From: CAKZNE01 sp963976435 | GTDB lineage: Bacteria; Bacteroidota; Bacteroidia; Flavobacteriales; Schleiferiaceae | Assembly (NCBI GenBank): GCA_963976435.1 | Contig: CAXBKQ010000003.1 | Location: 1-64,000 of the forward strand | Reading direction: 5' to 3' | Length of the DNA stretch: 64,000 nt | Shown: positions 35,801 through 44,715 of the stretch, in pieces | Layout: each line of letters begins with the position of its first letter | Numbering within the stretch: the first letter of the stretch is position 1 | Made by a program: the position numbers and the translations under genes | The notes under the pieces: generated by a model | What the model was told of the DNA's origin: nothing | The model's input: only the letters and a program-made list of their open reading frames with translations | The model's database searches: none

Positions 35801-37802
35801 GCATGACCATGATGCTACTCTTATACTTAGCCATTTGCTTCAATTATATAAAACTATTGGCCTTTTAAGGTTTGATCCAGAGGCGAGGGTAATAGCCATG
35901 TTATGGTGGGAAAAACTTGTTGATGAAAAGACAAAGGAGCTATGGGAAACAGAGTTTAGGGCTTTAAGGTCAATAGCCCAAGCCTTTAATTCTATTCAGG
36001 TTTCAGATTTGAGCTTGAGGGAATTGGCTCTGGAAATTTTAAATTCAGAAATTGAATTCCAAGACAAAGACTTTTTGGCAAATGAGGCCGCAGAGTTTTT
36101 ATACCATTTATTGCTTCAAAATCAAGACTTCATATTTTCACAAGAAGCATGGCAATTGATGGATCAAATTCAGGTTTACCTCAAAAAATCTAAAAGCCTC
36201 AAACAATATAATGATTCTTTAAAAGCCTATGGGGAGAAGCCTTTGAGGCAATTTGAGATCAGTTGTAATTGGCTGAACAATTTTATTCAAAGTAGAAATC
36301 TGAAGCTCGAGAATGAAGTCATTAAAGAGGCTGCCGTATTATTGATGATGGGAGCAGGAGTCCGAATTTCCGACCATAAAATTGCTACTCAAATAAAAAT
36401 TGAAGGATTTGTAGGGGACCATTCCCAAATTAAAGAAGGTAATTATAGGCTTCAATACAATTCTTTTCACAGGAGGTTACATCACTTCTGCAAAAACTCC
36501 CTAGTTAAATTTGCAAAGTATAAGGAACTAAAAAATGAACTTTTGGAAAAGGCAAAGTTGGAATTGCGTCTTCAAGAGTTTCAACCTCGTGTATTGAGTT
36601 CATTTGTACGGAATAAATTGATTGATGAGGTTTATTTACCCCTTATTGGAGATAATCTTGCTAAGCAAATAGGTGCTGCTGGAGATTCAAAGAGAACTGA
36701 TTTAATGGGAATGCTTTTGTTGATTTCACCTCCAGGATATGGAAAAACAAGCCTTATGGAATATGTTGCAAGTAGATTGGGCTTAATTTTTATGAAAATA
36801 AATGGGCCAGCTATTGGGCATGATGTGAAGTCAATTGACCCTTCTTCCGCCACTAACTCGGCATCCAAAGAAGAATTAGAGAAATTGAATTTGGCCTTTG
36901 AGATGGGAGATAATGTTATGATCTATTTAGATGATATCCAGCATTGCTCAGCGGAATTTTTGCAAAAATTTATTTCCCTTTGCGATGGACAAAGAAAAAT
37001 TGAAGGAGTTTATAAAGGCAGGAGTAAAACCTATGATTTTAGAGGAAAAAAAGTGGCGGTAATTATGGCTGGAAACCCCTATACCGAGAGTGGAGATAAA
37101 TTTCAAATTCCCGACATGCTTGCCAATAGGGCGGATATTTATAACCTAGGTGATATAATTGGAGGTAAAGATAAGGTCTTTGAACTTAGCTATATAGAAA
37201 ATGCCTTAAGCTCTAACAATCTACTTCAACAACTAAAGAATAAAAGTCAGAAGGATATTTATACTCTCATTAATGAGGCCCAAAACCAAAGTAAAGAAAA
37301 ACTCAGTCTGGAAGATTCACATAGCCCTGAAGAGATAAAAGATTATCTATCTGTTTTGACAAAGGTTGCCAAGGTTCGTGATATTATATTAAAGGTTAAT
37401 CAAGAATATATTTATTCCGCTGGCCAGGCTGACGAATATCGAACTGAACCTAGCTTTAAATTACAAGGTTCCTATAGGAATATGAATAAAATTGTGGAAA
37501 AGCTAAGTGCGATGATGAATGATGATGAGTTGGAAACCTTAATACTTTCTCATTATGAAAATGAATCCCAAACCTTAACCCAAGGTGCAGAATTCAACTT
37601 TTTAAAGTTTAAAGAATTGTATTCCAAGCTCAATGATGAAGAAACTGTTAGGAAGGAGCAAATCCTAAAAATATTTGAAAAGGGACAAAGAATGAGGGGA
37701 TTAGGTACTGATAAAATGGCTATGGTTTTGGATCAAATGGAGAAAATAAGTTCAGGCCTGGCACAAATTGCAAGTTCTATTAATGGCCAACAAAAGGGAT
37801 AA
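32889..37802 (+). CDS. Giant AAA+ ATPase with coiled-coil body (DNA-repair-ATPase/DUF3686-like)
   Basis: Cytosolic protein of 1637 residues. The N-terminal 60 residues are a coiled coil (RERLSKENEDLRKRLVSLNE). Residues about 60-450 form a beta-rich domain like that called DUF3686 or DNA-repair ATPase N-terminal. About 450-850 are long helices and coiled coils. An AAA+ module lies at about 1260-1520: Walker A SPPGYGKTSL (about 1280), Walker B VMIYLDDIQH (about 1342), a sensor-like strand VAVIMAGNPYTESG (about 1389). The name 'DNA repair' comes from database labels; no nuclease or helicase motif is visible. Its place next to PspA, flotillin and an OB-fold membrane protein argues for a remodelling motor at the membrane. 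A terminator follows at 37900. Confidence 0.84.
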   Translation: MREENSPNKAEETQLDAGSYEIIRERLSKENEDLRKRLVSLNEARREVFGTIETKLVGTDRISTQNNCLSRDIIAINEEHFLFGYNVFMGLKKETQVEDVFSCYAYNSKDHLFQKEDCSFLDDENFKTDFANLYKYYKGTQFIKFAEIGPFVFMVFQVGKTVEDVKTFKWTKLKGALKYVDNRSDHEFVFPQQHEFDWKRCVRDMHRSGVHPHISIEDRLFVETINGDLTIKVEDNTNIGRGIYSEEVEDKDQTLDDAEIYFAVLGNLIILKIKPYQEEKFRYILYNEKIQDALRIDALENSCVLLPDNQGIIFAKGYYIQTGEFKLFDNQLEDTVFEKRLASPNGEDFLYVFYQKNTGAYALLSYNLIGQEVLTPIICHGYSIFENGDLIYFKAEEEQKKHHLIQIWQTPFHSPNKSLIKENQSFLFKIGNKDIVRAMAEINEIQKLISKEDSYANLYVDLVKKATDVLDSYHWLSHEEAHFVEEPLLLIKESASSAIEEFEKVVRIRRNTKERSKVVEEKANEAMSKAQGGNARSIHEYIERLSLLRIAKGEVLSMKDLRYIDLELVDNLEARLEEISALVSQHCVRFLLRSEALNPYREKVSSLQTQVEEVSKVMEAKRLEEEVLKVSGDLEMLIEIVSNLKIEDSTHSTKIIESISSIYAQFNQIISKLRKKRKTLLGKEGQAEFASQMKLINQGLSNYLDISDSPDKCDDYLNKLMVQIEELEAKFVEFDEFLEKTGQKREEIFNAFESKKVALLESRNKKTHNLQKSAERIISGIGKRLLSLNDHSEINAYYASDIMVSKVRDLANSLLDLGDSVKSDDVLSKLKFAYEDAIRQLRDKKELFVDGKDIIKFGNHHFNVNTQSLDLTMVLRDDDMYYHLTGTNFFEKVGEKEFAETRDVWTQNLISENQEVYRSEFLAFQIFRELEGGEDPEISIDQLSKSDLKHLLEFVQSKMEGRFEEGYIKGVHDHDATLILSHLLQLYKTIGLLRFDPEARVIAMLWWEKLVDEKTKELWETEFRALRSIAQAFNSIQVSDLSLRELALEILNSEIEFQDKDFLANEAAEFLYHLLLQNQDFIFSQEAWQLMDQIQVYLKKSKSLKQYNDSLKAYGEKPLRQFEISCNWLNNFIQSRNLKLENEVIKEAAVLLMMGAGVRISDHKIATQIKIEGFVGDHSQIKEGNYRLQYNSFHRRLHHFCKNSLVKFAKYKELKNELLEKAKLELRLQEFQPRVLSSFVRNKLIDEVYLPLIGDNLAKQIGAAGDSKRTDLMGMLLLISPPGYGKTSLMEYVASRLGLIFMKINGPAIGHDVKSIDPSSATNSASKEELEKLNLAFEMGDNVMIYLDDIQHCSAEFLQKFISLCDGQRKIEGVYKGRSKTYDFRGKKVAVIMAGNPYTESGDKFQIPDMLANRADIYNLGDIIGGKDKVFELSYIENALSSNNLLQQLKNKSQKDIYTLINEAQNQSKEKLSLEDSHSPEEIKDYLSVLTKVAKVRDIILKVNQEYIYSAGQADEYRTEPSFKLQGSYRNMNKIVEKLSAMMNDDELETLILSHYENESQTLTQGAEFNFLKFKELYSKLNDEETVRKEQILKIFEKGQRMRGLGTDKMAMVLDQMEKISSGLAQIASSINGQQKG

Positions 37803-37850
37803 TATAAACACCGGTGAAAATTTTACAATTAAATTCAACAAAAACTACAA

Positions 37851-37881
37851 GTGCAAAAAAGTAATCTTGGAATATTTGCAC
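37851..37881. repeat. Inverted repeat after ATPase gene
   Basis: GTGCAAA (37851-37857) and TTTGCAC (37875-37881) are perfect inverted halves spaced by 17 nt, between the ATPase stop and its terminator. Its role is unknown: a hairpin or protein site. Confidence 0.4.
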
Positions 37882-37899
37882 AGTGATATTGGTGTAATG

Positions 37900-37953
37900 A
37901 ATGGCTAGCCTGTTGAGAATGAAAATTTGAAAACTCGTCTAGCCATTTTTTAT
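37900..37953 (+). terminator. Terminator after giant ATPase gene
   Basis: AATGGCTAG (37900-37908) pairs with CTAGCCATT (37939-37947). The loop is 30 nt, and the T run continues from 37946 to about 37952. The large loop lowers certainty, but stem and T run are good. Confidence 0.65.
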
Positions 37954-37995
37954 TTCTACGATTAAGCTCCATAATTTTGGTATCTCTTTTTGACT

Positions 37996-38003
37996 TAGAT
38001 TTG
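37996..38003 (+). promoter_or_regulatory. Promoter -7 element for tRNA-Val
   Basis: TAGATTTG matches TAnnTTTG exactly and ends 12 nt before the tRNA 5' end, so transcription would start at or just before the tRNA. A TTG at 37977 lies 16 nt upstream, shorter than the usual 19-nt spacing. Confidence 0.6.
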
Positions 38004-38014
38004 AACCTTCAACA

Positions 38015-38089
38015 GGGACATTAGCTCAGTTGGTTCAGAGCATTACCTTGACAGGGTAGGGGTCACTGGTTCGAATCCAGTATGTCTCA
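38015..38089 (+). tRNA. tRNA-Val (anticodon GAC)
   Basis: A full cloverleaf can be drawn. The acceptor stem GGGACAT pairs with ATGTCTC (one G-U). The D stem is GCTC/GAGC and the anticodon stem TTACC/GGTAG around the loop TTGACAG, giving anticodon GAC (38050-38052), which reads valine codons GUC/GUU. The T arm ACTGG-TTCGAAT-CCAGT is canonical. The discriminator base is A89, followed by CCT, so the 3' CCA is not encoded and must be added after transcription. Confidence 0.95.
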
Positions 38090-38092
38090 CCT

Positions 38093-38152
38093 GAGAGAAA
38101 GGAGTGTGAGTGATGAGTACTATCAAACTCCCCACTCACACCCAAAACTCTC
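38093..38152 (+). terminator. Long imperfect hairpin after tRNA-Val
   Basis: GAGAG (38093-38097) and GTGTGAGTG (38104-38112) pair with CACTCACAC (38133-38141) and CTCTC (38148-38152) around a 20-nt loop. It starts 4 nt after the tRNA and may help end or process the transcript, though no T run follows. Confidence 0.45.
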
Positions 38153-38175
38153 AACCCCAACTCCACACTCCTTAG

Positions 38176-38477
<302 letters not shown>

Positions 38478-38505
38478 TTCCAACATCAACATCCCCCCAG
38501 TTTCA

Positions 38506-38513
38506 TACCTTTG
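38506..38513 (+). promoter_or_regulatory. Promoter -7 element for the FG-GAP T9SS gene
   Basis: TACCTTTG is an exact TAnnTTTG match 31 nt before the ATG at 38545 and 28 nt after the heptamer array. No TTG at the right distance upstream: that position falls at the very end of the array region. Confidence 0.55.
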
Positions 38514-38544
38514 CTCAATAAAATCTCCACTCGTCTTGAAAAAC

Positions 38545-41500
38545 ATGTTCCCAGGTCAAAAATTGACAATTCTTTATTTTGTTCTAATCTTAGTTGGCCT
38601 TGGTTATCATGCAAGTGGTCAATTCAGTCAGCAGAAATTAATTTCTAAATCTACAAGTTCACCATCTAGCGTAAAAAGCTATGATTTAGATAATGATGGA
38701 GACCTTGATGTCCTATGTACATCGAAAAATGATAATAAGGTTTCTTGGTATGAAAATTTGGGAAATGGCTTGTTTAGTTCTCAGAAAACCATAAGCCTAA
38801 ATGCTGGTTCTTGCTCATCCGCTAAGGCTTATGATTTAGATGGCGATGGAGATTTGGAAGTGATTGTAGCTTCACCTGCTGATGGAAAATTGTCATTTTT
38901 TGAAAACTTTGGTTCAGGTGTTTTCTCAATTGAAACCATAGTTTCTGATTCCTTAGATGGAGTTTCAGATATTTCAATAGCTGATTTTAATGGTGATGGG
39001 AAACCAGATATTGCAGCTTGCTCCCCAATTATCCGAAAGATATTATGGTTTGAAAATAATGGAAATAGAAATTTTGGTCCTGGAGTATTACTTATTCCAT
39101 CCACGCCAGGCCAACGAAGATATTACACCCTAAACTCCGCAGATATTGATGCCGATGGAGATATGGATCTAATGGCTTCTGGAGAGAATAATGATGGTGC
39201 TATTTTTTATAATAATAATGGAGCTTTGGGTTCATATAGTATCTTGAATCCTGGAAGTGTAACAATCCAAGCTAATGATGTAGATCTGGATGCTGACTTG
39301 GACCTAATACATGCCAGTAGATTAAAAATAGTTTTAACCAAATATGATTCCATTGGACTGTCTTCTTCGGTTGTTATAGAGTCATTGCCAAATACCGGAA
39401 GTTTGGTTAGTATCTGTTCCTTGGATTTTGCTGATGTAGATGGTGACGGGCTACAAGATATTGTTGTATGTTTTTCAGCATTCTTGGCTAACAATCAGGG
39501 TATTTCATGGTATCGAAATTTAGGTGGTGGTCAATTTGGTTCCAAGCAATCTATTATTGCGGGGATGGAAAGACCAGTCGCAGTTACTTGTGGAGATTTG
39601 AATAATGATGGTTTGGATGATGTGATTTTCATTTCTGATCAGGATGATAAGCTAGCCTGGCATGAAAACCTTGGAAATGCGAACATAGGACCTGAAAAGC
39701 TAATTAATACAAATGCCAATCGACCGAATTCTATTTTTAGTGCCGACTTAGATGGGGATTTAAAGAATGATATTCTATATGCATCGCACTGGGAAGATAA
39801 AATCGCTTGGCATAAAAATCTTGGTGGTGGAATTTTTAGCGACGAAATGCTAATCTTTGATCTAGTGCACCCTAGCCACGTTTATGCCGCGGATCTTGAT
39901 GGAGATAGTTTGAAAGATATTATTGCCACAAATTATGACGATATAGTATGGTGTAAAAATCTGGGAGCTTCAAATTTTGGTCCGCCAACAATCATTACGT
40001 CTCTAGGTGGAAGGAGTGTAAATGCGGAAGACTATGATAATGATGGGGATATTGATATTACTGCTTCTATAGGATTTTACATTTATTTATTTGAAAATTT
40101 AGGAAATGGAGTTTTTTCGGCTGGGACTAAAGTTGGCTCAGGAGCAAGTCTGAGCAATGTTTCTTCAATTGTTTCTGATGATATTGACGATGATGGATAT
40201 ATAGATATTTGTTTTGCCTCATCTGGCAATGATAAAATAGGTTGCTACAAAAATATTGGGACTGGTTCTTTTGGATCGGCCATTATAGTGAGCAATTCTG
40301 CTTTGGGGGCCTCCTCTGTTGCTTTGGCAGATTTAAATGAGGATGATAAGCTTGATTTAATTTCAGCATCCAGTTTTGATAATAAAGTGGTTTGGTATCC
40401 AAATGTCTCCGGCACCTTTAATATTAATAATGGTGAAAAAGTAATTTACCAAACTACCCTTGGTGCTAATGTAGCTGGAGTTAGTGTAGTAGGAACTACA
40501 GATATAAATGGAGATGGACTTGAAGATATTGTTTATGCAGCTGAGGGCAGTGACTATATCGCTTGGCGAGAAAATTTAATAGGAGAAACATTTGGCCCCG
40601 AGGAAATAATAAGTAATGATGTTCAAGCTCCAAAAGCTTTATACTTCTCAGATTTAGATGGTGATGGAGATAATGATGTTATTTCGGGTTCCGAAGAAGA
40701 TGATAAGCTAGCCTGGTATGAAAACTATTATCCTGGACCTTTTCGAATTGCAGGACGTGTCTTTTACGATCATAATCAAAATGGGATTAAGGATGGTAAT
40801 GATTATTGGCTGAAGGGAAAAACAATAGAAATTTCCCCGATTTCAAAATTTTGCTTTACCAATAGTTCTGGATTTTACTCCTATGCAGTAGATACTCTTA
40901 TTCAATATTTTGTGCAATCAAAACCTTCTTCGCTCTGGAACTTAACTAGTGGAATTAATGGATATTACTGTAAACTTTCAGCAGATACCCCAGTGGTAAA
41001 TGATTTGGATTTTGGATATTTTCCGGATACACTAATTCAAAAAATAAAACCAGTTTTGGTTTCTGAATTTCCAAGTTGTTCTACAACAATTAACTATTGG
41101 TCATCCATTGAAAATGTGGGTACTACTATTTCAAATGCCTATGTTCAGCTGCGATTGGATGATAGGCTAAGCTTTGTAAATGCAAGTGTAGTCCCTGATT
41201 CTGTAATTGGCCAAAATGTTTATTGGAATTACAACAGCCTGAAACCAAGCCAAAGCAATGATTTTTTCATCACAGCCAGTCTGCCTTCAAATGTGAATTT
41301 AGGCGATACTTTAATTTCTAGCCTTATCTGCAGGGAAAAGTCAAATCCCAATCTTAGTATTGTTGATACTTTAAAACAGATTTTAAGTTGCAGCCAAAAT
41401 CCAAATGATAAAATAGTTTTACCAAAGGGTGAGGGGCCTTATGGTTTAATGGCAAAAAATCAAACTCTAGAATATACGGTGCGTTTTCAAAATGTAGGTA

Positions 41501-42105
41501 GTGCTACAAGCAATAATGTTATTATCAGAGATCAATTGGATGATAATTTAGATTGGTCAACTTTTAAACCTGTTTCTGCGAGCCACTCCTTCATTTCTAA
41601 AATTGGGGATAGCGGTGAATTGACCGTATATTTCAATGGGATAATGCTTCCAGATAGTGGATCTAATGCAATTCAAAGTCATGGTTTTTTTAATTATAAA
41701 ATTGACATGAAGCCAAATCTTCCAGCATTTACCCCAATCTTTAATAAGGCTCGGATATATTTTGATCAAAACCCCGCTATTTTCACCAATACCACCATTA
41801 ATACCATTGATTCAACAGCTAATATTTCTTTACCAGAATTAATGGTTTCGGAACAATCTAATGAATTAATGATTTTTCCAAATCCCACCCAGGGTGAACT
41901 AATCTTATATCATAAATGGAAATTGAAAAAAGCTTATGATATTAGAATTTACAATATGTCTGGACTTTTGGTTTATGAAAAACTAGGCCTAAGGGATCAA
42001 AAGCAAAGCATTGCTATTCATGCCTTGCCGAAAGGAATTTATATTCTTCGGGGAGGGGATGAAAATGCTAAGGTGATTTTTAAAACTAAAATCATCAAAA
42101 ACTAA
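38545..42105 (+). CDS. T9SS-exported FG-GAP/VCBS-repeat protein
   Basis: Secreted 1186-residue surface protein. An ATG at 38545 is preferred to the TTG at 38536; both give a signal peptide (LTILYFVLILVGLGYHASG). About fifteen FG-GAP/VCBS calcium-type repeats (about 35-720) show the motif DLDGDGDNDVISGS and WYENLGNG. An SdrD-like module follows with GRVFYDHNQNGIKDGNDYW (about 735-800), then a DUF11-like module (about 960-1080) with EYTVRFQNVGSATSNNV. A T9SS type-A sorting domain (IFPNPTQGELILY) closes it. Such repeats fold as a propeller; integrin-like adhesion or matrix roles are usual guesses. The gene follows the heptamer array and is convergent with the LamG gene. Confidence 0.9.
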   Translation: MFPGQKLTILYFVLILVGLGYHASGQFSQQKLISKSTSSPSSVKSYDLDNDGDLDVLCTSKNDNKVSWYENLGNGLFSSQKTISLNAGSCSSAKAYDLDGDGDLEVIVASPADGKLSFFENFGSGVFSIETIVSDSLDGVSDISIADFNGDGKPDIAACSPIIRKILWFENNGNRNFGPGVLLIPSTPGQRRYYTLNSADIDADGDMDLMASGENNDGAIFYNNNGALGSYSILNPGSVTIQANDVDLDADLDLIHASRLKIVLTKYDSIGLSSSVVIESLPNTGSLVSICSLDFADVDGDGLQDIVVCFSAFLANNQGISWYRNLGGGQFGSKQSIIAGMERPVAVTCGDLNNDGLDDVIFISDQDDKLAWHENLGNANIGPEKLINTNANRPNSIFSADLDGDLKNDILYASHWEDKIAWHKNLGGGIFSDEMLIFDLVHPSHVYAADLDGDSLKDIIATNYDDIVWCKNLGASNFGPPTIITSLGGRSVNAEDYDNDGDIDITASIGFYIYLFENLGNGVFSAGTKVGSGASLSNVSSIVSDDIDDDGYIDICFASSGNDKIGCYKNIGTGSFGSAIIVSNSALGASSVALADLNEDDKLDLISASSFDNKVVWYPNVSGTFNINNGEKVIYQTTLGANVAGVSVVGTTDINGDGLEDIVYAAEGSDYIAWRENLIGETFGPEEIISNDVQAPKALYFSDLDGDGDNDVISGSEEDDKLAWYENYYPGPFRIAGRVFYDHNQNGIKDGNDYWLKGKTIEISPISKFCFTNSSGFYSYAVDTLIQYFVQSKPSSLWNLTSGINGYYCKLSADTPVVNDLDFGYFPDTLIQKIKPVLVSEFPSCSTTINYWSSIENVGTTISNAYVQLRLDDRLSFVNASVVPDSVIGQNVYWNYNSLKPSQSNDFFITASLPSNVNLGDTLISSLICREKSNPNLSIVDTLKQILSCSQNPNDKIVLPKGEGPYGLMAKNQTLEYTVRFQNVGSATSNNVIIRDQLDDNLDWSTFKPVSASHSFISKIGDSGELTVYFNGIMLPDSGSNAIQSHGFFNYKIDMKPNLPAFTPIFNKARIYFDQNPAIFTNTTINTIDSTANISLPELMVSEQSNELMIFPNPTQGELILYHKWKLKKAYDIRIYNMSGLLVYEKLGLRDQKQSIAIHALPKGIYILRGGDENAKVIFKTKIIKN

Positions 42106-42142
42106 TGATCCATTTCCTCCAAATCCCTAAATTTTTTAGATT

Positions 42143-43657
42143 TTAGTCCTTCACTATAAATGGTTTTCTGATCTCAGCAACCTTAAGGACATAATATCCT
42201 GCAGAAAATTTGCTTAAATCCAATCCCAATTGCAAATCTTCAAGCTTCCCAGTTTTAATAATTTGGGCAGAATTGTTTAAAATGCAATAGCTGTCTTTTG
42301 CTATGGATGGATCAATATCTAAAAACAAAACATCTGAGGCAGGATTGGGGTAAATTGAGATTAAGCTTTTATTCTCCCCATTCTCTTCCAGTCCGACAAA
42401 AGCTACCGTTAATTCTGCTACAGTACTGGTATCGGCACAAATCCCAGGATTTAAAATACATCTAAAAAGTTGTCCTGAATTGGCAATAACGAGGTTGCTA
42501 ACCGTTAAGGTAGAACTATTTGCACCGGCATATTGGCCACCATTGAAAATGTCAAAATAACCTGTTCCTAGATCGGATTGCCATTGATATGTGGCATTTG
42601 GGTCACCTGTCTGCACCGAAAATTGGCCTGTTGCGCTTGAGGAAACAATTGTGTCTCTGGGCTGCTGGCTAATTTTGTCGCAAACAAATAATTGGGCAGT
42701 CTGACTAGTATCTGCACAAGGGCTAGCACCTTCAATAATACAACGGAAAATGGAGCCATTATTTGCAAGGCTAAGGTTTGAAATTAATAGGCTATCTGAA
42801 TTTGCTCCACTATACTGCCCAGTATTGAGGATATCTTGAAAGGTCCCTGAATTCTCAATTTGCCATTGATAAGTTGAACCAGGACTACTGGCGGAAATTC
42901 CAATTTTTGAATTTGCTCCTATTGCTGCTCCTTGATCATTGGGTTGGCCATTTATTACAGAACATCCATTGTAAAGGCTGCTTACCTCAGAGGCCGTTAA
43001 TACACGACTCCAAACTCCAATATCGTCTATCATCCCATCAAAATAAGCTCCGTTGAAACCTCTTCCGATGTAAAATGGGTGAGTTCCCTGACCAACACCT
43101 GTGTGCATATTTACTGTTGTTGTTACTTGTACTCCATTTTTATAAAGGATCATTGTTCCATTATCGTAAGTACCTACAAAATGTTCCCATAGGGGTGGAG
43201 TGTAGCTATCCGCGGCCCAATACCATGCAGATCCTTGCTTATTGGTTCCAAATTGAAAGTTTCCTGTAGCTCCAATTTGAAAATTCCAGATAAAGTTTCC
43301 ATTTACCCCACTTCCATTCATTAAAGCTACTCCATAAGCATTGCTGCTGGCTTGCAACCAAAAAGAAACAGAAAAGCTACTTGCCTGACCAAAGGAAAAA
43401 CTGGGGTTGGAAAGAAGCAAATATTGGTTAGATCCATTAAAGTCGAAGGCAGAATTGGCATTGGAAAACCTATCGGATACCAAGCTTGCCCCATTATTGG
43501 TAAAGTGATTTCCAGTCCCACTGGCATCATTTGCATTTCCATCAAAAGCCCACCATCCTTCGAGATTAGAACTTGGGACATAGCTAGGCACCTGGCCTTT
43601 TACATTTATCGAAAAAATAATAACTAGAGCTAAACTTTGAAGGAGATATTTAATCAT
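42143..43657 (-). CDS. T9SS-exported LamG-domain protein with two Ig-like modules
   Basis: Secreted 504-residue protein. A signal peptide (1-21, YLLQSLALVIIFSINVKG) precedes a LamG/concanavalin-like domain (about 30-230), with GWWAFDGNANDASGTGNHF and FDGMIDDIGVWSRVLTASEV typical of that family. Two near-identical Ig-like modules follow (about 240-325 and 330-415; compare YQWQIENSGTFQDI with YQWQSDLGTGYFDI), and a T9SS type-A sorting domain (IYPNPASDVLFLD) ends it. A carbohydrate or matrix-binding role is likely. No catalytic domain is seen. An exact TAnnTTTG lies upstream, so it is its own transcription unit. Confidence 0.9.
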   Translation of the reverse strand: MIKYLLQSLALVIIFSINVKGQVPSYVPSSNLEGWWAFDGNANDASGTGNHFTNNGASLVSDRFSNANSAFDFNGSNQYLLLSNPSFSFGQASSFSVSFWLQASSNAYGVALMNGSGVNGNFIWNFQIGATGNFQFGTNKQGSAWYWAADSYTPPLWEHFVGTYDNGTMILYKNGVQVTTTVNMHTGVGQGTHPFYIGRGFNGAYFDGMIDDIGVWSRVLTASEVSSLYNGCSVINGQPNDQGAAIGANSKIGISASSPGSTYQWQIENSGTFQDILNTGQYSGANSDSLLISNLSLANNGSIFRCIIEGASPCADTSQTAQLFVCDKISQQPRDTIVSSSATGQFSVQTGDPNATYQWQSDLGTGYFDIFNGGQYAGANSSTLTVSNLVIANSGQLFRCILNPGICADTSTVAELTVAFVGLEENGENKSLISIYPNPASDVLFLDIDPSIAKDSYCILNNSAQIIKTGKLEDLQLGLDLSKFSAGYYVLKVAEIRKPFIVKD

Positions 43658-43694
43658 TCTATAAATATTTAAAGAGTTGGGTTGACTTGTTCCT

Positions 43695-43702
43695 CAAATG
43701 TA
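43695..43702 (-). promoter_or_regulatory. Promoter -7 element for the LamG gene
   Basis: On the minus strand the sequence reads TACATTTG, an exact TAnnTTTG, 38 nt upstream of the start codon. No -33 TTG at standard spacing was seen. Confidence 0.5.
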
Positions 43703-43742
43703 ATAAAATGAAATATTTTCCGGCTAGGAAAGGAATGGACTA

Positions 43743-44714
43743 TTATAAACCATTTATGATGGTGGCAATTTCTGTACTTAAAATTTTTGCACCCGATCCA
43801 TTTAGGTGTTGATCCTTGAAATGAAGAGTGTCAATCAAGGGAAGGTTCAACTTATTGAAATTATAGAATTTGAGATTATTTTCTTGACTGATCTTGGCTA
43901 TTAATTTTTCAAATTCTTCCTGTTCAATATTCTTATAGAACTTTTGCGGTAAAGGGGAGATGGTTATAATTAATTCAATTTGATAGGATTTACATAAATC
44001 AATTATCTGCTGAAGATGATCGAGGTGAGAATCAGTTCTTTCTGTTTCCTTCCAATTGAATTTCTCGAGGTTTTTTGATTTTAATTCAAGAGTTTTGGCA
44101 GACATTCTTTTACTGCTGGTCACAAATCCATTCTTATAATATCGATCTGAAATCTTAGACAGATCCATAGGTTTTAGGCTATACTTCAAGATAGAATTCA
44201 ATTGATCCCTTTTATAATAAGCAGGAAATAAAAATTGAACCTTTTCTCCAAAATTTAAACCTTCAGCATATAATCCGGATTTAGCTTTTCCAGAATTCAT
44301 AAACTCATAATTATACCTTACGCTTTCTAGTTGAGATTCTAAGTTTAAGGTTCGGGGAAGAATATCTAGAAAAATAACTTTAGGCTTTTGATATTCCAAA
44401 AGCTCTTCTATAATATAATGTGAGGTGCTTATGGATTGAATTGAGCTCCCTAGGTTGAAACTTTTTTTATCTGTGATGCTGTCAACAATCTCAGGGTTTA
44501 TTCCTCTATAGCATAATGATGATCCTACAAAACTTATATCAAGGCTCTCCTTGGGAATGGAATAAAACTCATTCCAGCGCTTGGAAGGGTAGAATATGCC
44601 AAGCTCACTATTTTTTGCGCTATTCCACTTAAATAAATATCCAAATCCAAAATTGACTAGTAATAGCAATGAGGAATAAAATAGAAACCGAAGTGCAAAT
44701 TTTTTAATGCTCAT
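43743..44714 (-). CDS. Membrane-anchored SGNH/DltD-like protein
   Basis: Protein of 323 residues with an N-terminal membrane anchor (about 8-28, LRFLFYSSLLLLVNFGFGYLF). The rest resembles SGNH-hydrolase-type proteins that accompany MBOAT acyltransferases. VGSSLCYRG near residue 64 would hold the serine, and FKDQHLNGSGA near the C-terminus holds the Asp/His part. No detailed alignment was possible. It lies 1 nt downstream of the MBOAT gene, at the end of a six-gene operon, as DltD or AlgJ/AlgX-type partners do. Expected role: carrying or transferring the acyl group outside the inner membrane (inference). Confidence 0.72.
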   Translation of the reverse strand: MSIKKFALRFLFYSSLLLLVNFGFGYLFKWNSAKNSELGIFYPSKRWNEFYSIPKESLDISFVGSSLCYRGINPEIVDSITDKKSFNLGSSIQSISTSHYIIEELLEYQKPKVIFLDILPRTLNLESQLESVRYNYEFMNSGKAKSGLYAEGLNFGEKVQFLFPAYYKRDQLNSILKYSLKPMDLSKISDRYYKNGFVTSSKRMSAKTLELKSKNLEKFNWKETERTDSHLDHLQQIIDLCKSYQIELIITISPLPQKFYKNIEQEEFEKLIAKISQENNLKFYNFNKLNLPLIDTLHFKDQHLNGSGAKILSTEIATIINGL

Positions 44715-44715
44715 A

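Noticed and set aside
38015..38089. Integration site at tRNA-Val
   Set aside because: No partial copy of the tRNA 3' end and no integrase was found downstream; the neighbouring genes look like ordinary chromosome.
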